From an uncultured Eubacteriales bacterium (GTDB lineage Bacteria > Bacillota > Clostridia > Oscillospirales > RGIG7773), in NCBI GenBank assembly GCA_934541205.1, contig CAKTDK010000115.1, forward strand, positions 1 to 6,031: 6,031 nt of DNA. Reading direction: 5' to 3'. Shown here piece by piece: positions 5,173-6,031 of the stretch (the first letter of the stretch is position 1; each line of letters begins with the position of its first letter). The notes under the pieces are model-generated. The model was given only the letters and a program-made list of their open reading frames with translations. It was not told the origin of the DNA and did not search any database. The translations under genes were made by a program, and so were the position numbers.

Positions 5173-5922
5173 ATGGATAAAAACAGTTTTAATGAAAATA
5201 TAATCGCCGGAAGAAATCCGGTTTTGGAAGCAATAAAAAGCGGCGAAAATATAGATAAAATATATATGCTTAGAGGAGAAATCACAGGATCTGCAGTTCA
5301 GATTTTAAAGCTTGCTGCCGATAAAAAAATAGTGGTTTCAAGAGTAGATAAAAAAAAGCTTGATTATATTACGGCAACTAAGGTGCATCAAGGAGTCGCG
5401 GCAAAGCTTTCATTAAGAGAATATGTTCATGTTGAAGATATTATAGCTTATGCCGAAAGTATAAATGAAGAACCTTTTATAATAATTGCGGAAAGTATTT
5501 TTGATCCTCATAATCTCGGTGCAGTTATACGGTCCGGATGCGCCTGCGGGGCTCATGGAATAGTTATTTCAAAGCATAATGGCGTAGGAATTACGCCGGC
5601 TGTTGCAAAAGCGTCTGCCGGAACAGTATCCAAAATGCTTGTTGCTAAGGAAACTAATATTTCTAAAACAATTGAAAAATTGAAAGAAAAAGGTTTTTGG
5701 ATATATGGTCTTGATGCAAGAGGACAAAATTTATATAAAACAGATTTTTCGGGGAAAATAGCAGTTTTAGTGGGAAATGAAGATAAAGGAATATCAAGAC
5801 TTGCTTCGGAAAAATGTGATGTTCTTGTAAGTATTCCCATGAAAAACGATGTGGAATCGTTAAACGCTTCTGTTGCGGCGTCAGTAATGATGTATGAAAT
5901 AGTAAGAAGTAAAAATATTTAA
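5173..5922 (+). CDS. rlmB: RlmB/TrmH-family 23S rRNA (guanosine-2'-O)-methyltransferase
   Basis: This 249-residue protein has the two-part build of RlmB. An N-terminal substrate-binding domain (about 9-80, opening IIAGRNPVLEAI, with VHQGVAAKLS) precedes a SPOUT catalytic domain with a trefoil knot. The three SPOUT motifs are FDPHNLGAVIRSG (110-122, with Asn114 and catalytic Arg120), VLVGNEDKGIS (198-208, with Glu203), and IPMKNDVESLNASVAASVMMYE (221-242 region). The family transfers a methyl group from S-adenosylmethionine to a ribose 2'-OH, for RlmB at G2251 of 23S rRNA. Motif 3 reads ESLNASVA where GSLNVSVA is more usual, a conservative variation. The start follows AGAGGA closely. TrmH-family members differ in target, so the rRNA position is by family inference. 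Its 3' end lies 19 bases before the next gene, suggesting an operon. Confidence 0.92.
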   Translation: MDKNSFNENIIAGRNPVLEAIKSGENIDKIYMLRGEITGSAVQILKLAADKKIVVSRVDKKKLDYITATKVHQGVAAKLSLREYVHVEDIIAYAESINEEPFIIIAESIFDPHNLGAVIRSGCACGAHGIVISKHNGVGITPAVAKASAGTVSKMLVAKETNISKTIEKLKEKGFWIYGLDARGQNLYKTDFSGKIAVLVGNEDKGISRLASEKCDVLVSIPMKNDVESLNASVAASVMMYEIVRSKNI

Positions 5923-5941
5923 TGGAATCGGGTGAGTTTTT

Positions 5942-6031
5942 GTGAAAGATGAATTTGATTTTGATAAGCTTTTAGATGAAGTTTTAGAAAATTCCAAGGA
6001 AAAACCGGCGGGAAAAGATGATGTTGACAGT
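5942..6031 (+). CDS. N-terminus of an unrecognised acidic protein (partial)
   Basis: A GTG start at 5942 opens a frame that stays open for 30 codons to the right edge. GGGTGAG (5930-5936) stands 5 bases before it. The fragment begins MKDEFDFDKLLDEVLENSK and is highly charged and mostly acidic, with no hydrophobic segment yet. Such short acidic cytoplasmic leaders often precede a membrane segment in clostridial envelope proteins, but nothing visible proves that here. The 19-base gap after rlmB suggests co-transcription. No function is assigned. Confidence 0.65.
   Translation, partial: MKDEFDFDKLLDEVLENSKEKPAGKDDVDS

Noticed and set aside
5553..5840. 95-codon minus-strand frame inside rlmB
   Set aside because: It is a shadow of the SPOUT domain coding sequence, with no independent signals.

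Overview
The window looks like chromosome from a low-GC, endospore-forming Firmicute, most likely a member of Clostridia. The evidence is a spoIVB-spo0A pair, a glmS ribozyme leader, purine-rich Shine-Dalgarno sites, very AT-rich spacers and Lys/Asn/Ile-rich proteins. No transposase, integrase, CRISPR array, tRNA or rRNA was seen. The base sequence alone does not fix a genus.

Layout. The left half (1-2733) is all minus-strand. It starts with the N-terminus of glmS (1-134), cut by the window edge and preceded by a well-preserved glmS ribozyme (about 176-299). Next come an intrinsic terminator (411-446) and a small XRE-type regulator (458-694). The 224-bp spacer at 695-918 holds overlapping divergent promoters, two short dyads and the galactokinase-gene terminator (861-892). 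A galactokinase-family gene fills 919-2184. A short SLOG-fold (YspA-like) gene lies at 2362-2733, with a good promoter and a LexA/SOS-type box (2803-2816) upstream.

The right half (2915-6031) is all plus-strand: spoIVB (2915-4144, TTG start), spo0A (4271-5053, own promoter, strong terminator at 5063-5103), rlmB (5173-5922, own promoter) and the first 30 codons of an unrecognised acidic protein (5942 to the edge).

How the genes relate. SpoIVB and Spo0A act at opposite ends of the same programme: Spo0A~P commits the cell to sporulation, and SpoIVB crosses the intermembrane space late to trigger pro-sigma-K processing. Their adjacency is a classic clostridial/bacillar arrangement. GlmS (amino-sugar synthesis for the wall, feedback-controlled by ribozyme self-cleavage), the galactokinase homologue and RlmB (23S rRNA methylation) are housekeeping or metabolic functions with separate transcription signals. 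The XRE gene and the SLOG gene are the least understood parts. No multigene novel system is evident. The points most worth a second look are the LexA box before the SLOG gene, the XRE gene's divergent promoter/operator with a possible tiny peptide ORF, the A at the expected G+1 position of the ribozyme, and the Glu-to-Asn change in the galactokinase signature.
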